A stretch of DNA of 64,000 nt from Phoenix dactylifera (GCF_009389715.1 NC_052395.1:24353482-24417481), one strand, 5' to 3'; numbered from the stretch's first letter, positions 26,140-38,201 are shown. Notes: generated by a model from the sequence alone, not told the origin. Numbers and translations are program-made.

Positions 26140-26941
26140 TGTCACGACCCCCGCCCCGTTCCCGGCGGGCCGCCGCGACGGTCCTAGGGTGCGGGTAGGC
26201 ATAAGGCCACCAGCCACCGCGTAGAACCCTACTACCTATCAATCATCAATAAATCTTGAAAAATTTGGCATGATGCATGCACAAAATGATCACTTTTCCT
26301 ATAGTGACCTGTCAGGATTATCTCAATACATACAACACACTACCTGTCAGAGCAGCAATCACATAATCCGTCACATAATGAACCTGGACAATATATATCA
26401 ATACATTATCTTAGGCATATAACTCATCTGTATAAAAATCTGGTTCCCATTCCATCCATGGTCAAACCCATATCCACAACAGGATCTATGACTGTAAATA
26501 TATACTATATACAACAGAAGGTTTATAATACACCAAAAGGGTATAAACCTCTATCTACATTATACTATACTATACTATGGAGCGGCACAGCTAGCAGGCA
26601 ATCTCTAACCCTGCTCTTCTCTATACAATACCTGCCCTGCAATCAAAAACACCAAACTGGAGAGTGAGTATATAAATACTCAGTGAGTGGAGTAGAGAGT
26701 ACTATGCACATGAGACCAGATATAATCATGGCTCGAGGTGAAATCTCAAGATCAATAACAAGATGAACATGATCTCAACATAGAGAATATGGAGTAAGTC
26801 ATCAATATCACCACAAACAATATCAACTCATCTGAAGCATATATGGAATAATCAAGTCAACATATATGCTACTCATGAATATGCTCAACAGATCATAATG
26901 CTGGAACATACAAATCAGGTGTCAATATGCTGAAATCATCA

Positions 26942-27153
26942 CTAGACAGCTGTCGGGAGGTGGGTTTTACGCCCCAGGCGAACCAGCAACAACTCCCTAC
27001 TGTCACATGCATATGCAGGATAAGACACCATATCGATAATGTAAATGCTAGACAGCCGTCGGAAGGTGGGTTTTACGCCCCAGGCGAACCAGCAACAACT
27101 CCCTACTGTCACATGCATATGCAGGATAAGACACCACACTAATCATGTAAATG
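26942..27153. repeat. 106-bp tandem repeat inside the LTR, two units
   Basis: Units start at CTAGACAG (26942 and 27048) and share GGTGGGTTTTACGCCCC and ACATGCATATGCAGG. The related LTR at 59230-62225 has three units, so the number varies between family members. Confidence 0.9.
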
Positions 27154-28039
27154 CCGGCCAGTATCCAGAACAGAAATCCATCTCACATCTACATACTAAA
27201 CGGCACCTCGCGGGAATTCTACATCCGCGGAAAGCCATACTGCACCTCGCGGGGTCTTACTATGCCCGGCGGCAAGCAGAATATAAGTCGTAGGACCGGC
27301 CGATCCTACGCCTAGGGCCGTGTCCCCCCTAGGTAGAGACTGGGCTCCGCCCACCCAGAAGGCTACTATGTGCACAAAGGCCGATGTTCAACCCCATCGA
27401 CTATAGGTGTCCTGCAGATACTGCCAAGCCATGCATAAATGCCATAATGCACCCTCCCAATACTCTACTAAAAAGGAGCATAATCAAGACTACCACTCAC
27501 TCGGCCACGACCCAATTATAACTAACATCAGGGTTGGGAGTGAGGAATCACGGAAGTACAATGCAACTCAATATACCATGAGAAGGGCTCTACAAGTCTT
27601 TGAAATAGAGAAAATGAAATCAATTTACAAAAGAAGTTATTTCACAATTCAGATCCAATTTAATTACTCATAAAGGAGTATAATCAAAGCTACCACTCAC
27701 AAGTCTTTGAAATAGAGGAAATGAAATCAATTTACAAAAGAAGTTATTTCACAATTCGGAATCAATTTGGTTACTCATCAACCCCTCGTAATTCCTCTCA
27801 ATGTTTCCTCAAATGCGTGCACAAGATAATCAAGTATGGAGAAACAAAATTATAGAGGAATCTACTACAATATCAATCAATATGCACATGTGGAATCAAT
27901 TCACACTTGGCGGTATTCATAAAAATGAATTAAGGATGCTCATGGTGCAAAGTACATGACTCCCACTCACCTGTCAATCTGGCACAGCCTTGATACGCCT
28001 CCAAAAATCTACAGCAGGCAGTGGGAAACTTCTTCCTCT

Positions 28040-29988
28040 CACTACAAGAAAAAGGAGCTTTGGCGACGCTTTTTGAGGCTTTTACCGACGCTTATAAGCG
28101 TCGGTAATTTTCTTCCCGACGCTTTTAAAAGCGTCACCAAAGCGTCGGCTATGTCGGAGTGGAAAAAAAATTACCGACGCGTTTGAAAAGCGTCGCTAAA
28201 AACTTTTAGCGACGCTTTTAAGCGTCGCTAAAGCTTCAATTAGCGACGCTTTAAAGCGTCGTCATAAATTGTTTTTATGGAAAAAAAAATATAAAAATAC
28301 CCAAGAAAACCTTGCTGTCCCCTGCAAAAAAAAAGAAAAAAGAACGGTTTCCTCGTTGCAGAGGAACTCCTCGCTGCACGCCCGTTCCAAATCGACGGCG
28401 TCAAGGGGCAAACCGACGGAATATTCTCCTCCGCCGACTCCTCCATCTCCGGAGACCTCTCCTTCTTGATCGGCCTCATCTCACCTTCCTTCGCCTCCTC
28501 CGCCGCGGCCGGCGCCCTCTTCCTCTTCCCCGCCGTCGCGAGCGGCGGTGGAGGGGGCGGGATGCAGCGGCCGGAGCTGCCGATCTCGTTGGGGAAGTTG
28601 AGGATCGCCTTGAAGCCGCGCATCTGGAAAGCGGCACGGTCGTAGGCCTTCGCGGCCTCGACGGCGGTGTCGAAAGTCCCGAGCCATATCCTGGATCCCC
28701 GCCGGTTGGGATCCCGGATCTCCGCCGCGAACTTCCCCCACGGCCGTTGCCGCACCCTCCGTTACCGCCGCCCGTCGTTGTGCTCCGCCGGCCCTACGGC
28801 TGCTGCCGCCTCCGTCCACTCGATCTCGAACTTTCGGACCGGGGGTAGGGAGATGGTGAGCGACGGGAGGCAGAGGTCGGAGGCCTGCTGCGAGTCGCCG
28901 CCGAACCGGATCATGGGGTCGACCGGCTCGGCGAAGCGGTAAGCTTCCAGCACTCCGTAGGGATCGATGCGGCCGCTGCCGGAGAAGGGCTGGGTGGTGT
29001 CAAGGTAGTCGGAGACGGCGATGCCGTGGGGGGCGGAGGGCGGGGGAAGAGGGGAGAGGGGTAGGTCTCCGAGGAGATGCTCGCGGATCAGGTCGAGGGT
29101 GGAGTCATCGTCGACGATGGACGCCATGATAAGAATCCGGCAAAGCAAGAAGAGAGATAAGATAGAAGAGCCAATATTGATAAAAAGAGATTTGTAAGGG
29201 AGGGGGTTTGAGGGATCGGGAGAGGGGAGGGGATTGACACGGTGCTTCTCTACTCTCCTTGCTCATCTCGGCTAGCTTCTACTTGTTTCTTCTTGGAGAA
29301 AGCGGGCAAAAACAAGCACAATACCCCGCATTTGAAGTTTTCTTCCGCTCGAGGATCAAGCTCTTCAGAGTCCTTACACTTGCAGAGGAACTCCATTTTC
29401 AGGCAGCTTCATGCCGGGACTTCTAAGAATGTCGAACTCATCTGATGGCGCAGAAGATCTCCCCTCACCACAAGACTTGTGGATCGCTGGCGAGCCAAGG
29501 AGTGGAAAGCAGGGTGGGGCTGTTTGTGCTGGAATTCTCCATTTCTTGAAGCTCTTCGTTGCAGCTGAACCAGATTGTGGCGACGAGAACGCTGAAATAG
29601 GAAGACTGCAGCTGATGACTTTAGGCTTTCGGAGCAGCGGCAGAGTCAGTGGTGATTGTGGCAGATGATCTCCCACCTTTGCAGGGGGAGGGGGCGAGCG
29701 GCGGAGAGAGAAGGGGAGGGGGGCGCCGTTGGGAGGAAAAATATCGGGAGGAATTTGCATGGAGGAGGGGATAATGGCCTCCGACGACGCTTTCTAAAGC
29801 GTCGTTGGGAGGAAAAAATTAAAAAAAAATGATTTTTGCTTCTGCCGACGCTTAAAAGCGTCGGCCCAAGCCACGGGTTGCGACGACGCTTATAAGCGTC
29901 GGCGGAAGCCAGACTTCCAAAAAAATTACCGACGCTTCTACTTAGCGTCGGCAGACAAAAGTCGGGAAAGCTCCTTCTTCTTGTAGTG
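28040..29988. mobile_element. Non-autonomous CACTA transposon carrying a captured ERF gene
   Basis: The left end CACTACAAGAAAAAGGAGC and the inverted right end CACTACAAGAAGAAGGAGC differ at one base; the 3-bp duplication TCT flanks both sides (28037-28039 and 29989-29991). Subterminal regions (28070-28265 and 29785-29950) are full of GACGCTT/AAGCGTC motifs. Some form hairpins, for example 12-bp arms at 28206-28231. These are typical subterminal repeats of the En/Spm superfamily. There is no transposase. The interior carries a truncated AP2/ERF gene on the minus strand and, at 29370-29670, further sequence of unknown source. It is 1949 bp long. Confidence 0.95.
28390..29127 (-). pseudogene. 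Captured ERF (AP2-domain) transcription factor, broken
   Basis: The frame starts MASIVDDDSTLDLIREHLLG (29127 down), passes through an acidic/Pro-rich region and reaches the AP2 domain. There the Tyr codon of the conserved YRGVR start is now TAA (28762-28764) and the following Gly codon reads Arg. Beyond the stop the same frame continues through [34 protein letters not shown] and [15 protein letters not shown], then a basic stretch and CPLTPS, after which homology stops. The N terminus and the CPLTPS-type tail resemble group IX ERFs (defence/ethylene-type activators). It lacks the last part of the C terminus and cannot make a full factor. It is intronless, like most ERFs. An identical stop is present in the duplicate at 45447. 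Confidence 0.88.
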
Positions 29989-31027
29989 TCTTGTTCTCTA
30001 GCTTCTTGCCCAACTGTGACATGCATTTATAATACATTTAGTCCTGTATCAAGGGTCATAATCTACGTGCCAATTATAACATAGGGAACTTTAATTGATT
30101 CAACTCCCCTGTTCCCTAAATCTTTTCTTTTCTTTCTTCTTTTTCTTTTTAATTAATTAACTCACCATTTATGTGTATTAGGGACTCCCTTGCATGAGTA
30201 CAAGGTCCCTTTTAGCTTGATCTAGGCTTAATACCCTATTATAGCATGAAATCCCTTATTTTCCACCCGGATGAACAGTAACCCGGACCGACAGCCGGTT
30301 ACTTCATCCCGAGTTTGATCTACTTTTCAGACTCCAAATTTGATAAAATTTTTACCTAACATTCTACACTCATAGAGGATTCCAAAGAGATAACATGCAT
30401 CATCATCGGAGGCCGTTTGACTCCCTAAATAATTCGCCGAAGTTAGGACTTCGGCACAATTTTTCCGTAGTACCGGAAAAATTTGTCAAAATCCGATTCT
30501 TCCTCTTTTAACCGCCTCTACAACCCTTATCCGACCCCTCTAGACTATATCCACCCTTTGTATAGCCTAATATCATCAAAAGACTAGATAGGGATGGATA
30601 TTTACCTTTTTTTTTTTGGAAATCGAGGTCCTTGCGTAGAGGGGAAGGAGATCTACGTTTTTCCCTTCAGCTAGAAGTGCAACCGGGATCTCCTTCCTCT
30701 TCCTTTCTTCCTTTCCTCTCCTCTTCCTTTCTTCCTTTCCTTTCCTCTCCTTCTTTTTCTTCCTCTCTGTCTGTCTGAGACTCCCCTGTGACTCTCTCTC
30801 GGTCCCCATCCAAAAGCCACACAAACCCCCTAATTAAATCACATCAAAACACTATTCACCCTTTTTTAATATTATTAAATTCCCATTTTGCCCCTAACAC
30901 TTCAACATATCTACCGTTATGCCATTAACTTTTGATTCCTTCCAATTTTACCCCTTATATCAATTTTAAAGGACTATTCTATCCCTTTTTTATATAAAAA
31001 AATAAAAAAAAATTTGGGGTTATTACA

Positions 31028-34000
31028 CTAGGGCAAACCTGGGCGCTGTGACAGCAGAAAGAGTACCCCAGGTGTCCCTGGCCATCTCAGAAGAGAAAGT
31101 AATAGCAGTGGTAGAAACCTCCCTGGCAAGATGCATGGCTCTGTCCACCACCATCCGCGGGGGTAACCGCCTGCCCTCAAAAATACCCGCGTTCCTGTCC
31201 AGCCAGATAGAATGAGCCAAATATGCCCACCGGATCCCGGCCTCAACCGTGCTGGGCCGCCGCATGGCCACTCTCAACCAATGAATCAAATCCTGTGTCG
31301 ACTCGACTGAATGGGGCAGCAATGTGGGCGATCGGCTTCAAATGCCCCAAGCTCTGGGGCACTGCAAAAGAACATGATCCATCGTCTCCTCTGTCTCCGT
31401 ACACTAATCACAACACTGAGTGATCCTCACCCCTCGCTGTGCTAGTAAGCTCCTGGTCGGTAGGCAACCCCACGCTACCTTCCAGATGAAGAGCGCCACA
31501 CGCGGGTGAATCCGCATCCTCCAGATCCATCCTCCCTCTATCTGTCGGGCTGGCTCTCGGCTCAATAATGTGTGGATATCCCTGGCTCGCACCTGCGATC
31601 GCCCTGTCGGCATCCAGACTAATCTATCCGCCCCTCCCTGGGCAAAAATAGGTAGGGCCAGGATCCTCTCCGCCAACTGCTCCCCGAAAGCCTCCCTAAT
31701 CAGCTCCACCCTCCAGCGGTCCCCCCCGGCTCCATCAAGTCACTGACCCTGAGACCGGCTAACCTCGATGTGTCCACTGTAACCGGAAGTCTACTCATAG
31801 GCTGCTCCGTCACCCAACGGTCCTCCAACACATCAATAGATCGACCATCACCAATGGCCCATCTAATCGCAGGAAACACCAACCCTGCTCTAGCACAAAT
31901 CTCCCTCCAGATCGGTGAGTGGCGCCGCCCAGACCGGGCACCCGGCACTGGATCGCCATACTTGGCCCTCATAAGTGAAGACCACATGCCATCAGGCTCC
32001 AACACCACTCTAGCAGCGTGTCGTGCAGCTAGAACCTCACGCCTCGCCACCAAAGACTGCACACCCAAACCACCATATCTCGTCGGCTGACATACAACCT
32101 CCCAAGCCATAAGATGGATACCCCCTCTGCCTCCAGTCCTCCCCCAAATAAAATCCCTGAAGATCTGCTCAATATTCCTAACTGTCGCTACCGGTATAAG
32201 AGAGTTAGATAATAGGTAAATCGGGATCGAGGAAAGAACTGACCGTACCAGTATAATCCTGCCCATCATGGAGAGAGAATGTATCTGCCACCCCTCCAAC
32301 CTATGCCGGATACTGATCTCAAGAGAGGTGCAATCACTGCTACGCAGACGCTGACCAGAGATCGGGACTCCCAAATACCTTAACGTGCCCTCCTGCTCTC
32401 CCACCCCCAAAATCTCCAGTATAGCGGTCTTCACATCTGGTTTGGTCTTCGGGCTAAAACAAATTGCTGATTTAGATGAATTAACCCGTTGACCAGACAT
32501 AGAACAATAATCCCGCAAGATCGTCCAAATGATCCCTGCTGCCTGTCTAGTCGCACGTACTAACAGAAGACAATCATCGGCAAATAGTAGATGAGAAATC
32601 GGTGAGGCATCCAGCACAAGCCTATAAACCTCCAGCTCCTGGGTGATCACTGCATGCCGCAAGGTCCTGGAAAGCGCATTTGCACATATAATAAACAGTA
32701 ATGGGGAGAGGGGACAACCCTGACGCAGCCCACCAGAGGACACAAAATACCGTGATGGCGTTCCATTTACCAAAATGGCAAAGGAAGGGCCTCTGATACA
32801 TCCCATGACCCATCTGATCCATGCCTCGGGAAATCCAAACCCCTGCAAGGACTGCTGTACAAAATCCCATCTCATCCTATCGTATGCCCTCTCCATGTCA
32901 AGCTTGACCCCCATCAGACTCCTCCTGCTCGACGCCCTGCCAAGATCATACATGAACTCCTGGGCAATAAGAACATTATCTGTGATACTCCGTCCTCCCA
33001 CAAAAGCCCCCTGCTCCGGACTGATCAATCTCGGAAGTATATCCCTCAATCTGACAGCTAGTAACTTCGCCGTCGCTTTGTACAAGGTAGTACAGAGACT
33101 GATCGGGCGAAAGTGACTAGGCTCCGAAGCATCCTGTCGCTTCGGTATCAGAGTGACTAGGGTCCTCTGCCAATCTGTAGACATCACTGCTGTGCTGAAA
33201 TACTGCTGTATGGCCGCCGTCACCCCCTGACCAACAATCATCCAGTACCTCCGGAAGAATAACGGTGGAAAGTCGTCCGGACCCGGCGCCTTGTCCCCCT
33301 CAAGGGACCACATCACCTCCCTAATCTCCCTCTCCGATACCGGCCTAATCAGTGCGACCATATCCTCCTCTGCCACCCGTGCCATTGGCGATACGATACT
33401 CCCTGAACTCCCAGTACCCATTTGCTCAGACCATCTGGCCCTGAAGAAACCCTCCAGCACCCTCCGAATCAAATCTGGATCCTCCACTAACTGCCCATCC
33501 TCATCCCTAATTACCCTAATCCTGTTCCGATGCCTCCTGATCACTGCCGACTGGTGGAAAAACCTAGTATTCCGATCCCCCTCCTGGATCCACTGCACCC
33601 TCGATTTCTGTCTCCAAAAGATCTCCTGCTGTCTCAAGAGAGAATCATGTAAGGATAGTAGAGATCTAAGCTCCCCCATCTCCTCCTCTGCCAAACTCCC
33701 CCCCAAGGCCTCCTGAGCCTGTAATCCGGCAATAGCCTCCTCGGTCTCCTCAATCCTCCTGAAGATATTCCCTACCTCCTCACGGTTCCACCTTCTCAAC
33801 CTTCTTTTTGTCAGCTCCAACCGGCGAGACACATGATACATAGCATCCCCTCTCACTAGTACATCCCAAGCCTCCCTCACAATCTCCCAGGACCGAGGGT
33901 AACATGTCCAGAACTTCTCAAATCTAAAAGGGGGATGAAAAGAGACAGCTGCATCAGTACTAACTAGTAAGGAACAGTGGTCGGACGCAATTCTCGGCAA

Positions 34001-34654
34001 GTGACGGACATGGTAGTCAGAAAAACACTGGGCCCACCCCGCTGTGGCATAGACTCTGTCCAATCTCTCCCAAACCCGGGCCTGCCCCTGCTAATTATTG
34101 CACCATGTGAATGTTGGTCCCGAAAATCCCAAGTCTATCAGTCCATTTGACGCTATGAAATCTTGGAACTCACGGATTTCCCTCTTATAAGTGAAGGCCC
34201 TCCCCCCCATCTTCTCCTGGGGATCCGTGATACAGTTGAAGTCACCTGCCACCAACATGGGATAACCCTGAGTGATAAGCTGAGACGCCTCCGCCCACAA
34301 CCGCCTCCGCACTCTATAATCTGTACTGGCATACACAGCTGCTAGAACCCACGGGCTCCGATTGTCCTCTGATATCACTACGATGACCTCCTGTTTACAA
34401 ACATTGAAAACATCAATTTGGTAGTCACCCTGTGCCCAAGTCACTATAATACCTCTCGACAGTCCTTGAGATTCCACTGCATAAAAATCCCAAGACCTCG
34501 GTATCGTCGCACGGGCCTTCTGAAGGCTTTACCCGGAGAGCCGGGTCTCGAACAAAACACAAATTTCAGGTTTATGCTGTTGCACCAACCTGCGAAAAGC
34601 CGGGGCAAAGGAGGGCTTACCTGCACCCCGACAATTCCAAAGGAGGGCTCTCAT
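31028..34654 (-). pseudogene. LINE ORF2: endonuclease and reverse transcriptase, disrupted
   Basis: It begins at 34654 with RALLWNCRGAG, the usual plant LINE endonuclease start. Endonuclease motifs include AGDFNCI and SDHCSLL. The reverse transcriptase shows KAPGPDDFP, FRPISLCTTLYK, GGLRQGCPLSPLLF and the catalytic LLFADDCLLL, then a zinc-binding region (WIWRMRIHPRVALFIWKVAWGCLPT). Lesions are TAA in place of a codon after ETRLSG (about 34530), TAG after TFTWCNN (34091-34093), a one-base loss in a G run (C run on the plus strand, about 31726) that shifts frame, and TAG after TQCCD (31404-31406). The domain order is otherwise complete, and the frame continues past the LTR insertion into the RNase H tail. 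Any sequencing error would most likely affect the homopolymer. Confidence 0.93.
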
Positions 34655-36790
34655 GGTGCACCTGGTGTGTCGACACAGCCCACCTCCCCAGGGCCGCTCC
34701 CGCTTCTAGGTTCCAACTCCAATTCCTTACTACACAGCACAGCTCCTCCCTGCTCCAAGTCACTGTGCATCACACCCTTAGCAGTGGCCAACAGCTGCTG
34801 AACAGCTTGATGGTGTGACCCCCTATGCACCTGTGCCATTTGGCACACGGATTCCATCGACATCAAACTAATTTCTTCCCCATTACCAGCACCGCAGTGT
34901 GCCTTCTCCTCCAATCTTGGGCCGCAGACCCTGCTTCCCACCAGAGTGTCGAAGGAAAGGGAGCTCCCAGCACCCTTCGTATCACCTTGTTGGTGTACCA
35001 AACGGCACGAGTCGTCTTCCTCCCTTTCCACTGAAACCCCCATGGCCATGGATCGTACCACACCGGAATGAGTGACCTCCACCTGTTCACTGGCTTCCCC
35101 GGCTCCCACCTGAACTGACGGTCCAGCTACAACTCTCGCCGGCTCACCGGTCACCGCCGCCAGCAGTTCCGCCGCTACCGACGCCGCTCGGGCCAGCCCC
35201 TGCCAAGAAGGTATGCTCTCCCCATGCCGTCGGCCCCCTCCTTCCTCCCCGCATGCCTCATCGTAGCCGTGTCCGCCGCCACAAGGGGTGGCGGCGAACT
35301 CTTGCTACGCCGGCAGCCACCTCCGGCCGAGCGGAACCCATCTCCCCGGGGGGTGGGGGGAAATCTCGTCTCGGTACTGCATTCGGGCCGGCCACAGATG
35401 GCGTCCCGGCTGCCCGATTTGGCCCACGCGTTGGCAGCGCCCGGTGGACCTTAGACGGACTCCGGGCCCTTTTAAGCGGACTTGGGCCCGGCCCAGCCCT
35501 TCCCAGATCCATCTGGCCCAACGAGGGCGGCCGAGTCCCCCCACCGAGTCCCCTCACCGAGTCACAACTGGGTTAGTCCTGCTCACCTGGTTGACTCAGG
35601 CCTCCGTCCATCTCCACAGACGAGCCGCCTAGAGCTGACTTCTCCGGCGACTTCCGTCTGGCCACCTTGGTTGGCTTTTGCCAACCTTCCAAATCCTGCG
35701 GTGAGACGGGCAGTCGCGGCCCCCTATCTCCCTCGCTCGGACTCGCCGCAGACGTCGCCGGAGCCGAGCCCACACTGGTGCTCGCCCCTGTCTGCATCAT
35801 CTTCCCTTTCCCCCCTTTCGGAGCTCCGATGCCCTCGTTCCAGCTCATGGAGAGCCAAGGGCCGTAGATCAGAGGATCCTCCGCTTCCCTTGACATCTTC
35901 CCAGTATCTGGACATCGAGCATTACTACCAGTTTCGGCCTCCATTCCAACCGTCACCGGGGAAGAAAACTCACAAGCCGCCTCCCCATGACCGATTCGGC
36001 CGCACCTGTAGCAGTAGACGGGTAAGTTCTCGTACACAAACTCCTGCCAGATCTTCCTCTCTAATCCCTCCTTAGCTCCCTTCATGAATATTCCCGGCTT
36101 TAAAGGAGCTCTTATGTCAAGCTCCACTTTAACCCGTGCAAACCACCTCTTCCTCCCTTGATCGGTAGCTGCGTCCAAAGCCAAAGGTCTCCCCGCCGTC
36201 GCTGCAATCTGGATCAATGTCTCCTTAGCCCAGAAATCCAGCGGCAGCCGTGGGAGGCGGAGCCAAGCTACCACCCGTCCAGCACCACCGGAGCCGGTGA
36301 TGAAGTTTGGCTTCCACCGTTCCATCGTGAGAAGTTGGCCGGCCAATAAACATGGCCCCCTCACCAGCATGGCCTCCCGATCCTCCTCGCAGGCGAAGCG
36401 GACCGCCAAGACGTCGTCAGCCATTGTAATGACCTCGACATTATAGTCCAGGTTCCCCATCCTTCTCAGCTCCCGCCCAACCCACTCCGCCGGAACCTTC
36501 CGCCCCACACTTTGCATAAAAACAGAGGTACTCCTCCACTCCTTCCTGGTCATCTCCAACCTCTCCTCAGGGACCTCCAGGACTTCCGTGAAACAAGTCT
36601 TCAGGGCTCCCAGCTCCCGCTTCGAGATCTGGTGGCGTGTCCATCGACCTTGATTCGCCGAACCCCTAGCCACCGCCGCCCATGACACACCCTTCGAGTC
36701 GGCCCTAAGGGGCTGGCGCCCCAACCCCCCGGACCTCCCACGCTCCCCCGTCTCCCTCTCCTTAGCCCTACTGTCGGCCATCTGAGCCAC
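34651..36790 (-). pseudogene. LINE ORF1: DUF4283-type protein with CCHC knuckle, disrupted
   Basis: The first 405 codons (36790 to 35573) are open. A basic N terminus is followed by a DUF4283-like region (VFMQSVGRKVPAEWVGRELRRMGN, FACEEDREAMLVRGPCLLAGQLL, WLRLPRLPLDFW) and a zinc knuckle CYRCGRIGHGEAAC (C-X2-C-X4-H-X4-C). A stop at 35573 and a frame change separate this from a further open segment (35154 to 34651). That segment's terminal TGA overlaps the ATG of ORF2 as ATGA (34651-34654). ORF1 proteins bind the element's RNA. The last segment is assigned to ORF1 by position, and its frame linkage is inferred. Confidence 0.8.
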
Positions 36791-36850
36791 CCCACACCCG
36801 TTTGAGAAAAACCCCCCAAGACCGCACGACTATTGACGCGGCTCTCTCTC

Positions 36851-37655
36851 ACTCCTCTCTCTCACTCCTCTCCCCCTTCGTACGCTCTCCTATCATGGTG
36901 GGATTCGGTTGCTGCCCTTTTTTTTCGATTTTCATATGTTGTTCATAAGTAATTTTTCTTTTTTACTTTCTTCAACTTTAAATTAGGTGATCCTGAGCCG
37001 ACTGATCATATTTTGGAGGCGATGATGTGGTTCTACATACCATCTAATAATGCGTAGATTTTTTACAATAATTAGACTTTAAATTGGGCTCTATCCATTG
37101 TATATACTTTGGGACTCGGGCAAATTAGGTTAAACATTGAAACAAAAGACATTTCAGAGAAGCAACACCATGTCTACCAGCATTTGGCATGCTTCTTCAT
37201 ATAGTGTAAACTTATGGATAGTTGAGTTATAGCATATGATTTTGCTGTTGATATATTGGTATTATTTTCTTAATAAATATTTTTTAATAAAAATATATTT
37301 TTTACATAAATATTACTTTAGCATAAATATCATGGTACATGGTTATATGGACTATGATGACCCAAATTTATGTGTGTGATTTGATGACATCCGGTTCTTG
37401 AACCTTACTTTAGAGTACTACATCTTGCCCTTTAAGCAAGCAACTGCGAGTAGTGTCTCGGCTTGTCCAGCAATCTAGGCTCGTAGTTGGGGTGTAGGAT
37501 ACGGTAGCGAGTGGAGATTGATTTCTATTTTTCTTTTTCCTTTCTTTTATCCATTCCTGTGTTAAAATAAGAGAAGTTGGATACTTTTTTTCCAACCAAT
37601 CTTGGCTTGGCTTGGGATGGGAGAGGGTAGCGAGAACTAGCTTTTGCTAGTCTTA
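36851..37655. other. Intergenic AT-rich region
   Basis: No gene was recognised. The LINE 5' boundary is taken near 36850, after repeats of CTCTCTCACTCCT. Confidence 0.4.
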
Positions 37656-37785
37656 GACTCTGTTTGGTAAAGCTATTAGTAATAGAGCTTTCGAAAGTAG
37701 AATTTTTTGAAGTAGAGCTACTTCTATTCCATCTAAAAATATTTTTGAAAAGCCAAAAAGCATAGAAAAGTATCCAAACGGGGCC
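37656..37785. mobile_element. Small PIF/Harbinger-type MITE (130 bp)
   Basis: The ends GACTCTGTTTGG and (inverted) GGCCCCGTTTGG are flanked by TTA on both sides (37653-37655 and 37786-37788). There is no coding capacity. Confidence 0.7.
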
Positions 37786-37861
37786 TTAGTAATAACTCTA
37801 TAGCTATATTTTTTTTTCCTTCTTGTCTAAAAATAAGAGAAGGAGCAAAAAAAAAAAAAAG

Positions 37862-38028
37862 AAGCAACCAAACACCTACTGCTCCTGCAAATTGTGCTTG
37901 TAGCCTAGAGTTTCAGCTTCAACGAGAGGTTAAATCGTGGCCCAAGCAATCAGTAGGAGTCAGAGGGGCTTAATAAAAAAAAAGCAACCAAACACCTACT
38001 GCTCCTGCAAATCGTGCTTGTAGCCTTA
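37862..38028. repeat. Direct repeat of ~45 bp
   Basis: The block AGCAACCAAACACCTACTGC and its continuation to TTGTAGCC occurs at about 37863-37906 and again at about 37983-38026 with one base difference. A-rich tracts precede both. Confidence 0.8.
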
Positions 38029-38201
38029 ATAAAAATTAGGTCTTTGAAAAAAGACACCTCTGACTGCATCTATGGAGAAGCTGGAAACTGTTAGCAGAGC
38101 TTAGATTTCTCCCGGGTCATGAACTATGAGAAGAATTACAGACTTCCCTCCTGAGAGAGCCAAAGACAATTGCCGTAAGTGGCATTCTCTTTACGTCCAT
38201 C

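Larger units (their letters stand above)
26140..31027. mobile_element. Solo LTR (about 2.9 kb) inserted in the LINE and itself interrupted by a CACTA element
   Basis: The element starts TGTCACGACCCC, ends GGGGTTATTACA and is flanked by the 5-bp duplication CTAGG (26135-26139 and 31028-31032). These are the TG...CA ends and 5-bp duplication of an LTR retroelement. It encodes no gag-pol, and no internal primer-binding site is evident, so a solo LTR left by LTR-LTR recombination is the simplest reading. Net of the CACTA and its 3-bp duplication it is about 2.94 kb. A related 2996-bp element lies in the opposite orientation at 59230-62225. Sense direction is not settled. Confidence 0.85.
25583..36850 (-). 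mobile_element. Non-LTR retrotransposon (plant L1-type LINE), split by a nested LTR element
   Basis: Read on the minus strand, the element runs from a pyrimidine-rich plus-strand 5' flank near 36850 through ORF1 and ORF2 to a 3' poly(A), seen here as a T run at 25584-25605. Excluding the nested insertion (26140-31027 plus one 5-bp duplication) it is about 6.4 kb. Domain order is a nucleic-acid-binding ORF1 with a CCHC knuckle, then endonuclease, reverse transcriptase, RT-associated zinc-binding region and RNase H. Stops and a frameshift make it non-autonomous today. No target-site duplication was found next to the T run and the 5' end, so the 5' boundary is approximate. Confidence 0.9.

Noticed and set aside
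26942-27153. CRISPR-like direct repeats
   Set aside because: Long tandem units without unique spacers, inside a plant LTR.
28240-28755. A functional ERF beginning inside the AP2 domain
   Set aside because: It has no ATG at the start of the frame, lacks the first AP2 strand and reads into non-ERF sequence at its end. It is the downstream half of a gene broken by a stop.
28312-28848. Plus-strand Arg/Pro-rich frame across the ERF region
   Set aside because: Antisense of the captured ERF; its composition follows from codon mirroring.
26140-31027. A Helitron or a TIR transposon, from the matching ACCCC-bearing ends
   Set aside because: TG...CA ends with an exact 5-bp duplication at two independent loci fit an LTR better; Helitrons make no duplication.
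36800-36940. A target-site duplication for the LINE
   Set aside because: No stretch here convincingly matches the sequence left of the T run (25560-25583).
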